From Diplonema papillatum (taxonomy: Eukaryota > Euglenozoa > Diplonemea > Diplonemida > Diplonemidae): a stretch of 64,000 nt of DNA. The stretch is from positions 1-64,000 of the forward strand of contig JAPJBO010001058.1 of the NCBI GenBank assembly GCA_030068145.1, read 5' to 3'. Made by a program: the position numbers and the translations under genes. Positions 10,817 through 20,548 of the stretch are shown here, one piece after another (the stretch's first letter is position 1; each line of letters begins with the position of its first letter). Below the pieces are notes generated by a model that did no database searches, was not told the origin of the DNA, and saw only the letters and a program-made list of their open reading frames with translations.

Positions 10817-12120
10817 GTTTCGTCGCTCTTCTGCTGTCTGTTTTGTCCCATGCTCGGTAGCTGAGCATTTCGTGTTCGCTACCGTGTGCTCAAAGATCGG
10901 CGTACATGGTGCAACAGTACGAGGAAAATTGAAACGAGTGCAGTCAGCTTGCCGACGAGGCCTTCGGCAGCACTGTTCCAACAAGCTAACCGCGCGCTCC
11001 CCTCTCAAGGATGCACGCTGCTTTCTTCGACCCCCTAGCCTCAGACACGATGGCCAATAGCCAACCATGGCCGGCCGTCATGTTCCCCCTTTTTTACTTT
11101 CTTTCGACTCCTTGCAAATTGTGTGGGTTCTTCTCTTCCTTCCTCGCCCGGGGCTTGCATGCGGATGCGCCTGAAGACTCTCGCGTTTTGCTCTGTCGCA
11201 GCATCTCCGTGAGTAGAACTAGCGCTAACATGGCACACCGTCTCCTGTAGCCTTCGAGCATGGGTTATCCCTGCCGCCACTTCTCCCTCAACGTTATTGT
11301 TTAAGCACATGTTGTGCTCCAAAAGTCGGCGGCATCCCCCCCGGCACTGACATCTGTTCTGCTACCAGCCACCTGGTTCTTGCACCAAAACAATTGCTGT
11401 TGGTCGAGAGGAAAAGCAAATGTCGTGCGCCAATGAAACCGTTTCGCGCGTCTCGCGTGGTTGAACGAACCCTGTGAGAGTGTGCTTCCGCGAAGCCCTA
11501 GACTCCTGAGTCGAGATTTGTTGGTGCCGTCATGCTTTTGCAATCGTAAGACCGACAGCGCGATGGATTGTGACCCACTTCCCCATTCCTCGTTCTCTCC
11601 CTCAGTTATTCATCCTATCCCGACGCTCCAGCTTCCCGGCTGCGGCAACATGCGACACATGCACTTTCTTTCCCCCTTACACAGACAGCGCTGGCGACGA
11701 AAGCGAAAAGGCAATGCGTTGAGATGGAATCCCTAAAGTCAGTGGCAGTTCCAGAAGTGTAATCGTTGGGCAAAAAGTGACTCCTGAGCAGAATAACAGC
11801 ATGTCGATGTCGTAGCCGTTGCCGTACGTGTCCAGAGAGTGGACGTACTTGGTGGTTTGGTGTCGTGCTAGAACGACGTGTTCAGTTCGGACCAGCACCG
11901 AAAAATAGCCGCCGTGTGTACAAAGTTTGGACTTTTACCACCAGGGTCTACCGCTTTCCATTACAAGTAGAGCCGTACTGACGATTATTCCCACAGTTCC
12001 AGACTTGGGGCAGCACCACCGGCGACTCCATAATAAAATTCAATCCCTTCAGCTAGTTTCTGTGACAAAAAAGAATAGACCAAAAGAAGCAAGAAGAAAC
12101 AGAGGTCGACAGCCACTTCA
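10817..12120. other. Intergenic region between copy 2 and the third family member
   Basis: Bases 10817-11360 are the duplicated 3' flank. Bases 11361-12120 are unique here and hold the presumed promoter and leader of the gene at 12121. The final 60 bases are purine-rich (AAAAAAGAATAG, AAGCAAGAAGAAACAGAGG), like the leader of copy 2. Short open frames show no recognisable protein. Confidence 0.55.
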
Positions 12121-15100
12121 ATGCGAAGCGCGGTCCCGCTCGTAGTTCTTCTGTTACTGATAGCATGCCGACCGGTAGCTGCGGACGCGGCAAGCGCGGA
12201 GCTCAGCGATGATTTGGCAAAGGTGAAGCAACAAGGTGACAATATGTGGGAAATCATGCGCAAAAAAGCTGCGGAGGAAGAAGCAAAGAAGAACGAGCCG
12301 CGCGGGATTTTGTCGAAGGTGAAGCAAGCGGTGGTCGGTAAGAAGGAAATCCCGGCCGACGATGACACGCAGCAGGAACGGCCGATGAGCTCTCCGACGG
12401 ACCCGCACCTCGAACCCCTCCGAATCGAACGAGAAGTGCTTCAGCATCAGCTGCAACCCGGGTACCGATCTGAGTCGGACAGTGCGCAGATCCCCACCGA
12501 AAGCGACGTATGGCACACAGTCGAAGCGTCAGCCGAAAAGATGCGCGCGGCGTCGGAAGCAGCTCAAAAGGAAGTGAACGAAGCGAACCCGAGCACGTGG
12601 ACGAAAGTGAAACGCGCTGTAGTTGGCCAACGCGAGGAACCTGAGGAAGATACCATTGGTGTTCCGCTGCAGACAAAAGAACAAAGAGCGGCGGACAGCT
12701 ACAAAAAGAAGCAGGTGACCCACAGCGACGACGAACACGCAAAGGCATCGCCAGACATCGACCTCGCAGTATTCGACGAGACGCAGAAGAGCAGGACGGT
12801 GCCCCTCGAGAGGCAGGCTGACAGTGACATGGGGATCTGGGATGCTATCGAGACGTCGGCAGCTAGTCTCCGCGAAGCTTCTGCCCGGGCAGAAATCGAA
12901 CGCCAGAAAGCGTTAGAAAACCCGAGCTTGTTGACCAAGGTGAAGAGAGCCGTCGTCGGACAGCCGGATGAACTTGATGAAGGAGATGATGACCTTCCTA
13001 TCGGCGCTCACGTGATGGCTAGGAGACCGCACGTCACTCCAGAGAAGCCAAAAACTTCCGGGCTGTGGAACAAGGTCAAGCGCACCATTGTAGGCTCGCC
13101 TTCGACGCACGACGATGACAGCAAGCAAACCCAGGAGGACCACGATAGCAGCAAGATGGGCGGTCACGTTGACGACACGACGATCAAGAACTCCGTCGCC
13201 AGCATGAGTCACGGCAAGGAGTACGCGGAGGGCATGAACAAAGCGATGTTTGCCGATTCTGCGGAGAAGAACGTAGTTATCGACAAACTCGGCCGAGCAC
13301 CTGCACTTGACGCTCGCAGTGACCTGCACAGCACCGCGTTCACAGAAGGGCAACAGGTGGATGCTGCTACCGAAGGTCTTAAGAAAGCCGCTGAATACTT
13401 CAAAACCCAACCGAAAAAAGCAGCTGGCAACGATTCCGTGCCAGACACGGCCGACCAGGTCGTACAAAAAGGTGCCGAAGCGGAGCAGGCGCTGAATACT
13501 GCGTGGAAGTCTGTAAAAAACGCAGCATCTTCGGCGAAGGAAAGCGCCGCCGGCGGTGTGGAGTACAGCAAAGACCAAGTCTACGAGGCGGCAGCGTCGG
13601 CCGACGCGGTGGTGGGAGGACACCCTGCCAGTGAAAACGTAGGCCACCAGTGGCAAGCAGTCAAGGGTGTTGTCGCTGACGCAGGGGACGCCGTCGCAGA
13701 GGCAGCCCAGGAGGGTGCTGACCGCGTGACAGACACGGCGGAGGCTGCTAGCGAAGCGGCGAGAAAACCCGGAATGTGGACGAAGCTGAAGAGCGCCGTC
13801 CTCGGGACCAACGGAAAAGACGACGTCGCAGACACCGTAGCCGACAATGCTGCCGCCGCGATGGAGAACGTGAAAGAAGCCGCCCGTTCGACGGCAGAGG
13901 AGGTCGATGCCCAGGCGAAGGATGCCGCAAATCAGGCATGGGGTGCTATCAAGGCGGCAGTGGATCAAGGCACAGATGCCGCGAAGTACGGAAAAGATCA
14001 AGTGTACGACGCTGCTGCATCTGCCAACAACGGGAACACGGCCAGCGAAAATGTAGGAAGTGTGTGGAACGCCGTGAAGTCAACAGCAAACGACGCCGGA
14101 GACAAGGCAGCACGCGTAGCAAGTCAGATGACCGAAAAGGTCGACAGTCTTTCCGATACCGCTACGATAGATGGCTGGTCGGCAGAGGAAGCGCTTCGCC
14201 GCGTGCAGGAGTCGTTCAACAACGTCGAGTCCCGCACGTCGGCTGCCGCCAACATGGACGCCTCTATTGCTTCGATGCAGGGGGCCCTGCCGGCCGGTAC
14301 CGAACACCTCGAATTAGCGGGCGATTTCGTCAAGGAGCTCGACCCCCCTGCTGCGCCGAAAGCGTCGTCTGGCGTGTGGAGCTCGGTCAAAGCAGCAGTT
14401 GCTGACGTGCGCGACACGGCAGCCGACGCGTTGTTAAAGGCACGCTCGGCAGTCGGTGGCAATGCTGCTGATGAAGAAGTGGTGTCTTCAACGGAGTCTG
14501 CGCAGCAGAGAGTAGCCGACGTGCGTGATGAAGCCAGCAATATGTATAAAAACGTGAAGGAGAATACGAACCAGATGGGTGATGTTGCGAACAAGGCAGC
14601 GAATGTGACGCGCGAAGGAGCCGAAGATGCTCGTGAATATGCGTCGGAACACATGAATGAGTCTGCATCAAACATGGGTGAAGTTGCTTCAAGTGGCGTC
14701 GAGCGCGTTTCGCAGTTAGCACAAAGCTTGTACGAAGAAGCTACACACACTGGAGCGTCGGAAATGATTGAGCATGTTGACAAAACCGGCCGTGAAACAG
14801 TGAAGGACGCCTCAGACACGGCAGACGGCTACTGGCAAGATTCGAAGCGCGTTGCCGAGAATGCTGGACACCGCGCGTCAGGAACTTTCGATGAAGCGAC
14901 CGTTGGGCAACCAGGTCACATTTACGACGACATCGCCGACACCCGCGACTATGTTGTGAACGTGGCGGCGGATGCGGGAGAAACCGCACGCCAGACCGCT
15001 GAAAACGTTGCCGATGAAGCGAGCAACCAATGGCAAACCGCGAAGCAAGCCGCTGCCGAAGCTGGTCAGCAAGCGATGGAAGCAGCCCCCCACATTAAGG

Positions 15101-17061
15101 AGCAGATTTACGACGATGTTCAAGGCGCTGCCACTCCTGCTCGCGACGTGGCTGCAGATGCGGGAGAAAACGCACGCCGAACCGCTGACCACATCGCCGA
15201 CGAAGCAAACAACCAATTGCAAAACGCGAAGCAAGCCGCTGCCGAAGCTGGTCAGATAGCGACGGAGGCAGCCCCCGTTCAAACAGAGCTGATCTACGAC
15301 GATGTCCAAGGCGCTGCCACTTCTGCTCGCGACGCAGCCGCGAAGCTGTCCGCTGATGCGCGGGTTGGCGCGCAACAGGCGGCCGAGAGCACCGCTGAAT
15401 ACGCGGGAGACCAGTGGCAGAAACTAAAGGAAACCGCTGGTGACGCGGGTGCAAAGACGACAGACGCCATCAATGAAGCACTTCCGAACGTTGAAACCGA
15501 GCAGATGTACAACAATGTCGATGATGCCGCAAGCCGTCTGCAGGAAGGAGCCGGTGAGATCTATGACAACGCCCAAACGGACGTGCATCAAACGCTAGAC
15601 CGCGCGGGTGAATACGCAGGCAAACAGTGGCAAGAAGCAAGGCGTTCTGCGGCCGATGTAGGTGACCGAGCTGCGGAGACTTACGAGAACGCAAATATTG
15701 GGGAAGCCATTGGCACTGTTCAACGTGCTGCGAAAAATGCCGGTGATGACGCTAGCAGGCAAGCAAGCAACGTGGCAGAGCAAGCGAAACACGCCGCTCA
15801 GGAACAAGCTGGAACTGAACAGGGTGCGTGGGCGAGTGTCAAGAAAATTGTGGCAGGTGCTAAGAATGAAGCTCTTCACTCTGCAAGCCTCGCCAAAGAA
15901 GGAATCGACATTACGGCCGACAAACTGATGGAAGGCACCGCCGAGAACGCCGCCGCAGCTGGTGACATGATCAACAACGTGTTGAGCAAAGTGAAGGAGT
16001 CCGTGCCTGACCCTGAGACACAAGGTAAAAAGCTGCAAGAACTGTCGTCCGATGCGTGGCAGAGTATCAAGGACAGCACCGCTGCTGCATCAGCATTTGC
16101 CGCGAGTGCCGCCGCCCTCGGTGCGCAGGAGAAAGCCAAACGCGAACCGGAAACAGAGACCGACGCCACAGATGTCGTCAACCGTGTGTGGAACGGGGTA
16201 AGAGACGCGGTCTCAGGTTCCCCTGCATCCGAAGCCGGGACGAAGACGGAAACCGACTCGACTGTTGGCCAGATTTGGAAGAGCGTGAAGAACACTGTCG
16301 CACCAGATGACAACGTTGTGAACACAAATGCGAAGCAAGCCGCCAACGAACGTGCTTCCTCTGCGGTCACCAAAGTTGGGGAGGCATGGGAGGCTGTGAA
16401 GAACAGCGTTGTTGGAGCTGAGGTCAAAAAACAGGAAGAGACTGGTACCTTGGGAAAGGCCTGGGAGTCCGTGAAGAACACCGTGATGCCTCCGCATGAG
16501 AGTATCCAGAAGTCAGACGAATCTGGAGTTATCGGTCAAGCATGGCAGAAAGTAAAGGACACCGTTGTCGACGCAACCGCCACATCTGAAGACATCTCGA
16601 AAGAAGCTGGAAACACCGTCGGTCAGACTTGGCAAAGCGTAAAGGAAGCCGTCATCGGTGCACGCGACGAATCGTCAAAGAAGGCCGAAGAGGCCAAGAA
16701 AACTTCCAACGGACTAGCAGCTTCCGCAGGCGACAGCGTTGCTCACGCGTGGCAAGCCGTCAAAGATACCGTCGCAGGTGCACATGCCTCAACATCTTTT
16801 CCTGCTGCTGATGCCGCCGAAGCAGAAGCAAAATCGGGTGCCTACAACGTTGTAGACGGAGGCTCTGTTAGCGACACTTTTAAACATGTCTGGCACGGTG
16901 TCAAACAAGCGGCAACTGGTGCTGACAAAGCGGTCAAACACACTGCAAACCAAGGCACCGACGACTGTGTCAACGAAACTCTGAAAGCTCAGCTTGATCA
17001 CAAGGCTGAGAAGGGCATTGGCCAGAAGATTCTCGACGCAATGAAGCCGAAGCACAACTAA
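12121..17061 (+). CDS. Secreted Trp-module repeat protein, diverged family member (1,646 aa)
   Basis: The ATG at 12121 gives a strong signal peptide (MRSAVPLVVLLLLIACRPVAA, cleavage near residue 21). The rest is repeats in which Trp modules are far denser than in its neighbours. About sixteen copies fit W-x-x-(V/I/L)-(K/R)-x-x-(V/A)-x-G, for example WTKVKRAVVGQ, WNKVKRTIVG, WESVKNTVMP and WQAVKDTVAGA. The first 330 residues alternate W-(x)5-ASA-type helices with this module and acidic linkers. Later parts carry Ala-rich helices (AADAGE-x-ARQTAE). The C-terminus GQKILDAMKPKHN matches the tail of the upstream copies (EKIIDAVKPDKN). The only Cys visible outside the signal peptide lies 31 residues from the end, much as in copies 1 and 2. 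Same family and probably same location; function unknown. Confidence 0.92.
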   Translation: MRSAVPLVVLLLLIACRPVAADAASAELSDDLAKVKQQGDNMWEIMRKKAAEEEAKKNEPRGILSKVKQAVVGKKEIPADDDTQQERPMSSPTDPHLEPLRIEREVLQHQLQPGYRSESDSAQIPTESDVWHTVEASAEKMRAASEAAQKEVNEANPSTWTKVKRAVVGQREEPEEDTIGVPLQTKEQRAADSYKKKQVTHSDDEHAKASPDIDLAVFDETQKSRTVPLERQADSDMGIWDAIETSAASLREASARAEIERQKALENPSLLTKVKRAVVGQPDELDEGDDDLPIGAHVMARRPHVTPEKPKTSGLWNKVKRTIVGSPSTHDDDSKQTQEDHDSSKMGGHVDDTTIKNSVASMSHGKEYAEGMNKAMFADSAEKNVVIDKLGRAPALDARSDLHSTAFTEGQQVDAATEGLKKAAEYFKTQPKKAAGNDSVPDTADQVVQKGAEAEQALNTAWKSVKNAASSAKESAAGGVEYSKDQVYEAAASADAVVGGHPASENVGHQWQAVKGVVADAGDAVAEAAQEGADRVTDTAEAASEAARKPGMWTKLKSAVLGTNGKDDVADTVADNAAAAMENVKEAARSTAEEVDAQAKDAANQAWGAIKAAVDQGTDAAKYGKDQVYDAAASANNGNTASENVGSVWNAVKSTANDAGDKAARVASQMTEKVDSLSDTATIDGWSAEEALRRVQESFNNVESRTSAAANMDASIASMQGALPAGTEHLELAGDFVKELDPPAAPKASSGVWSSVKAAVADVRDTAADALLKARSAVGGNAADEEVVSSTESAQQRVADVRDEASNMYKNVKENTNQMGDVANKAANVTREGAEDAREYASEHMNESASNMGEVASSGVERVSQLAQSLYEEATHTGASEMIEHVDKTGRETVKDASDTADGYWQDSKRVAENAGHRASGTFDEATVGQPGHIYDDIADTRDYVVNVAADAGETARQTAENVADEASNQWQTAKQAAAEAGQQAMEAAPHIKEQIYDDVQGAATPARDVAADAGENARRTADHIADEANNQLQNAKQAAAEAGQIATEAAPVQTELIYDDVQGAATSARDAAAKLSADARVGAQQAAESTAEYAGDQWQKLKETAGDAGAKTTDAINEALPNVETEQMYNNVDDAASRLQEGAGEIYDNAQTDVHQTLDRAGEYAGKQWQEARRSAADVGDRAAETYENANIGEAIGTVQRAAKNAGDDASRQASNVAEQAKHAAQEQAGTEQGAWASVKKIVAGAKNEALHSASLAKEGIDITADKLMEGTAENAAAAGDMINNVLSKVKESVPDPETQGKKLQELSSDAWQSIKDSTAAASAFAASAAALGAQEKAKREPETETDATDVVNRVWNGVRDAVSGSPASEAGTKTETDSTVGQIWKSVKNTVAPDDNVVNTNAKQAANERASSAVTKVGEAWEAVKNSVVGAEVKKQEETGTLGKAWESVKNTVMPPHESIQKSDESGVIGQAWQKVKDTVVDATATSEDISKEAGNTVGQTWQSVKEAVIGARDESSKKAEEAKKTSNGLAASAGDSVAHAWQAVKDTVAGAHASTSFPAADAAEAEAKSGAYNVVDGGSVSDTFKHVWHGVKQAATGADKAVKHTANQGTDDCVNETLKAQLDHKAEKGIGQKILDAMKPKHN

Positions 17062-17785
17062 GTGCAGTTCCAGACCCACAACGAAGAATCGCACGCTGGT
17101 TTCTGACGTCCGAGTCATCTCACAGCTCTTCTTCTTTTGATAAACAAGCCAAAAAAAAAAATCGAACCTAGCCCATTCCGCTTGGAGAAGACCTGTTCCC
17201 CCACACAAATTCTCTGTTGCGGAATCCTCGTATCTCCCACCCCATTCTGTTCCTCTCCGTTTCTTCCCGTTGACAACAGCCCACAGAGCCACTAGCCGCT
17301 TACCTATCGCGCAAGGCTTTGTTTTTCTGCTATCATCTGAGTTGTCGTCGGGAAGTTCCACTTCTGAACGCACCGTGGCCGGGTGCACCCTGATGACGAA
17401 GTGTGTCATTCGTTCACCTGAGTTGTTAAAAACTCGCGAATTTTGCGATTATCAACAAGTAATCACGATTTGCCTCAAAGGACCGGGCTCTTGTTGTTGT
17501 GTTAGTGGGAGTCATTTTTATGCAAATGAGAACCACACTAAGACCGACTCTCTTGCGTTCTTCCCTTGTTCCCCGCGTTTTGGTTCTGCAGCCTCTATCC
17601 TCTGGTGGCGGTCCTGCTTTTCGGCGGACCGCCTTGCTTTCGTACTGCCGACATTTATATTGCTCTCCACTCTGGCACCCATGCTCTTGTGACGGGAACT
17701 TTCAGGCTCCGCTACGCTGGCTCGTGTTTTGTGATGTGCAAAACTCCGATAGCTCGAAACAAGTAAAACTTTGCAGGACTCCTCA
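17062..17785. other. Intergenic region with a dispersed-repeat remnant
   Basis: This holds the 3' flank of the Trp-module gene and the 5' flank of the ankyrin-like gene. An A-run lies at about 17151-17160. Bases 17491-17540 carry a 50-nt sequence recurring at 42752-42800. No gene is supported. Confidence 0.6.
17491..17540 (+). repeat. Dispersed 50-nt sequence, copy 1
   Basis: Shared with 42752-42800. The common core reads GTTAGTGGG(G)AGTCATTT, then GCAAATGAG and ACCACACTA. A shared CCTCAAA...GGACC block also lies upstream of both, spaced differently. This looks like a degraded transposable-element remnant or a common promoter block. Confidence 0.6.
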
Positions 17786-20026
17786 ATGGGGGACTCAACC
17801 ATTACACGAAACTTACTCTGTCGAAGTGCGAAGACAAAGGCCGGCGGACCTACGACTTTGCTACTGTGTCCGAATGAAGACGACATCAAACGCTTTGCGG
17901 CCACGACGGGAGTGTCTGAAAAGGAGATAATCTGGTACGTTGAGGAACTCCACGATGGCTTGAAAACGGTGATTGAGAACGCCGTTAGCAACCGCGGAAA
18001 CTGGTTCTGTATTCGACACACGGATGCGACGTTTGATCAGCTCAGGATGCTGGCCTCAGCTGTCGTCGCTCGACCGGAGCACCTTTGCTGTCAGCAATTT
18101 CGTTTCTTTTTGATTGGGAGCACAGAAAAGGTGGATGAACTGCCCACCGTGTTCCGGTCTGCAGTTGTGCACGTGCAGCATCCGATACACTTGGAGCTCG
18201 CAGCCAGACAGCTGGCATCTGCGGTAGAACAAGGCCACACCTACGAAATTATAGCCCAGGGAGCAGCTGCTGCTACCCTTTCAGACGACGATCACGTTCT
18301 GTTGTTCGAAAAGTGCTTGTCGTCCGAGCATTTCTTGCTATTGCTTCCGCACTGCAGACTCAATGCACAGCACAGCAAAACAGGATACCGAGTCTTGGAT
18401 GTCGCCCTGCAGAAAAGGTACCTGGACTGTGTCGCCAACATATGTGAACGAGGAGGTTCCTCCGAGGTTGTGGATCTGTCCATATTCACCGAGAGCGAGG
18501 AAGGGCTTCTGAACGCCTTGGTGAGGGCCCCTGTTCTGCCTTTTGACCCGGCGAAGGAGGTTGAACTCGCTGTCGGGCGAAATGATCAGCGAGTGCTGAA
18601 AGTGCTGTTTGATGCAACAGCCGATAGGGATTTTGGCTACAGCGATTACCCTTTACATATCAGCGTGTTGGCCGACCATCGCGACGTGACACAGTTTCTA
18701 GTAGACCGCATGGAGTGCGTAGGGCTACACCCGTTCCGATCTGCCGAGATCTCGCTGTATTTCCTTCTCCTTATCCTCGACTCGCTGTCACAGCTACAAG
18801 ATCCACCGTGCGAAGGTGGGCCCTGTATCGACTCGTGGATGCTATCGGTTTGTCTTCGATTATGCAAGACTGTCTTGCAAGATGGTGCAGTGCCGTATTC
18901 CGTTCCCAAGAACTGCATCGATGTGGCCACAGCCAATGGGGATCTCCTCGAACTCATTTTGCGAATCGCAGATGCGGCAATTAATGCCCGTGAAATGGCT
19001 TCGTGGTACATCGACCGTCTGCCTGATTCCTTGCAAGCTGAGCTGTGCTTGCGGACGTGCTTCACAGAAACTGTTCCCGTCGGCACAGAGCGCGCTGAAC
19101 TAGTTCGAAAGATCATCATGCGCGGGCCCGCTGCAGTCGGTCTTCTCGGCATCGCCCTCGACAATTTCAAGCCTAGCTGTCCTATATCAATTCCCTCCAA
19201 TTTCCGGCAGCTGGAGCGCACACCCCTCATGGTTGCCGCACTGCACCCTGGAAACTTGGATGCCACCCACCTCATCATCGCATCGGGAGCCGTCGTCAAT
19301 ACAGTGAATGAGATAGGCCTGAATGTCCTGCAACAAACTGTGATTGACATTACGACTGCACCATTGCAGTATCTCCCCTGTCTAGCTCTGTACGCGGATC
19401 TCTTCGCCACCTGGATTAAAGCCGGTGTCGACACGACATGGCCCAAAGGCCAGACGCGCACTCTCTTCGACTACTGTGCTGATCTCTCGCTGGGTCCTCT
19501 GTGCTTGGAACTGCTGCAGGTGGAGCGTCCAGGCAGCATTATCCTGCGGGCAGACGACAACCTGCGAGCTTGCTTGGTCAATTGCGCTGCCCGGTTGTTC
19601 ATAACAACGGCTGGTAAGCTGCCCCTAGTCGCCACCGAAACGTTGCTGTCTAAGTTTGACCCTCGTGTAGGGCAGTCACGGCCAGCTGTAGATGTGGCTT
19701 TTCTACGATCACTTACCGAGTTATCGCCCGAATCAGTGTGCAGCATCCTCAGCTTTGCCGAGATCCCGGAGCTCCTCGCTTTTGGAAAGACTTGTGTAGG
19801 GTACCACGTACTGACACTTCGCCCTGAGTTTTGGAGGGTTTTCCACTGCGATCCGGATTTGCCAGTACCTCGAAAACATGCTTTGGATTATGTGTATTCA
19901 TCCAAGGCTCATTATCGCGCATGTGCTATGCGTGTGTCCGTCCACAAGTGGATTCGTGTCCAATGCGAAAGCGACTCGCCGTACGAGTGCCTATTCACAG
20001 GCGAATCAATGTACCCTCAACGATGA
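17786..20026 (+). CDS. Ankyrin-like protein with dynein-AAA6-like N-terminus and F-box-like C-terminus (746 aa)
   Basis: I start at the ATG at 17786; the frame is open slightly upstream but has no other ATG. Residues about 25-125 follow the order seen in the dynein heavy-chain D6/AAA6 region: a hydrophobic strand and CPNEDD where dyneins have SPGADP, then LHDGLKTVIENAV, GNWFCIRH (dyneins: GNWVFLQN), and FRFFLIG...LPTVFRSAV (dyneins: FRLWLTS...FP-x-x-LQ-x-S). The middle has degenerate helical repeats, with one clear ankyrin unit near residues 475-510 (TPLMVAA ... LIIASGAVVNTVNE). Residues about 645-690 (PESVCSILSFAEIPELLAFG) look like an F-box. It could be a substrate adaptor for ubiquitination. 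All domain calls are by eye; the dynein-like call is tentative. It sits between two secreted-repeat genes but has no signal peptide. Confidence 0.85.
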   Translation: MGDSTITRNLLCRSAKTKAGGPTTLLLCPNEDDIKRFAATTGVSEKEIIWYVEELHDGLKTVIENAVSNRGNWFCIRHTDATFDQLRMLASAVVARPEHLCCQQFRFFLIGSTEKVDELPTVFRSAVVHVQHPIHLELAARQLASAVEQGHTYEIIAQGAAAATLSDDDHVLLFEKCLSSEHFLLLLPHCRLNAQHSKTGYRVLDVALQKRYLDCVANICERGGSSEVVDLSIFTESEEGLLNALVRAPVLPFDPAKEVELAVGRNDQRVLKVLFDATADRDFGYSDYPLHISVLADHRDVTQFLVDRMECVGLHPFRSAEISLYFLLLILDSLSQLQDPPCEGGPCIDSWMLSVCLRLCKTVLQDGAVPYSVPKNCIDVATANGDLLELILRIADAAINAREMASWYIDRLPDSLQAELCLRTCFTETVPVGTERAELVRKIIMRGPAAVGLLGIALDNFKPSCPISIPSNFRQLERTPLMVAALHPGNLDATHLIIASGAVVNTVNEIGLNVLQQTVIDITTAPLQYLPCLALYADLFATWIKAGVDTTWPKGQTRTLFDYCADLSLGPLCLELLQVERPGSIILRADDNLRACLVNCAARLFITTAGKLPLVATETLLSKFDPRVGQSRPAVDVAFLRSLTELSPESVCSILSFAEIPELLAFGKTCVGYHVLTLRPEFWRVFHCDPDLPVPRKHALDYVYSSKAHYRACAMRVSVHKWIRVQCESDSPYECLFTGESMYPQR

Positions 20027-20548
20027 TAGGATCTTCGCTGTCTTTGCGGGAGCGAGGTCTACACTTTTCGCTACCAGCAGGAAAACATGTCAAGGCTAAC
20101 CGACCGATACGACCGCCACACCATTCCTGGCGCGGCATTTGTTTTAGAGTTAATCGGAAAGATATCTGCGCTCCTCCCTTTCCCTTCCGGTTTCTCATCT
20201 TCCGATTTGCATAATGTGCATCCCAGTGTGGTTGTCACGTACACCGTTTGTTGCCAGGAGGACCAACCCTCGACTGAAAGAGACCCGAAGATGCAGAGCA
20301 TCCCACCACTGTTGTGCTCCCCGCTGGCCGCTGCTACCGCGCACCAATTTGAGGTCGGTGCAAATGCTGCAACGCGGTCGGCAGCTGTTGCTGGCGATGT
20401 TGCTGATGCATCTGTCAGACCCCTCGAGGGCAGTGAGGCACACAGGCGATGGCACAGAGGAGCAAATGTGGTCAGCGGAAGAGTATATGAAGGAGGGGAG
20501 AATCCTGTCTCGCAGGTCAAAAGCCTTCAAGAAAAGAGAATACACCCA
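20027..20548. promoter_or_regulatory. Leader/promoter region of the fourth family gene
   Basis: An open frame runs through here from an ATG at 20087, but the signal peptide of the downstream gene starts at 20549. I therefore treat this stretch as 5' leader or promoter. The last 30 bases (AAAAGCCTTCAAGAAAAGAG) are purine-rich, as in the related genes. If translation began at 20087 the signal peptide would be buried 154 residues inside. Confidence 0.55.

Larger units (their letters stand above)
1..11360 (+). repeat. Tandem segmental duplication, unit about 5.8 kb
   Basis: Bases 1-5555 recur at 5809-11360. Translations agree in the coding frame and in every overlapping alternative and antisense frame, which implies near or full nucleotide identity over about 5 kb. 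In the 3' flank (5009-5555 against 10817-11360) I see one substitution and three indels: 13 bp present only in copy 1, and 8 bp and 2 bp present only in copy 2. These account exactly for the 547 versus 544 bp lengths. Homology stops sharply at 5555/11360. The unit therefore appears to run from about 5556 (promoter) to 11360, and copy 1's promoter should lie just left of the window. Confidence 0.93.

Noticed and set aside
494-11068. Minus-strand open frames up to 789 codons opposite copies 1 and 2
   Set aside because: They mirror the repeated, stop-poor codons of the + strand genes and read as low-complexity Val/Leu/Ser/Arg strings with no independent features.
20087-20548. Start of the fourth repeat gene at 20087
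   Set aside because: It would place an evident signal peptide 154 residues inside the protein; the upstream residues look like translated leader.
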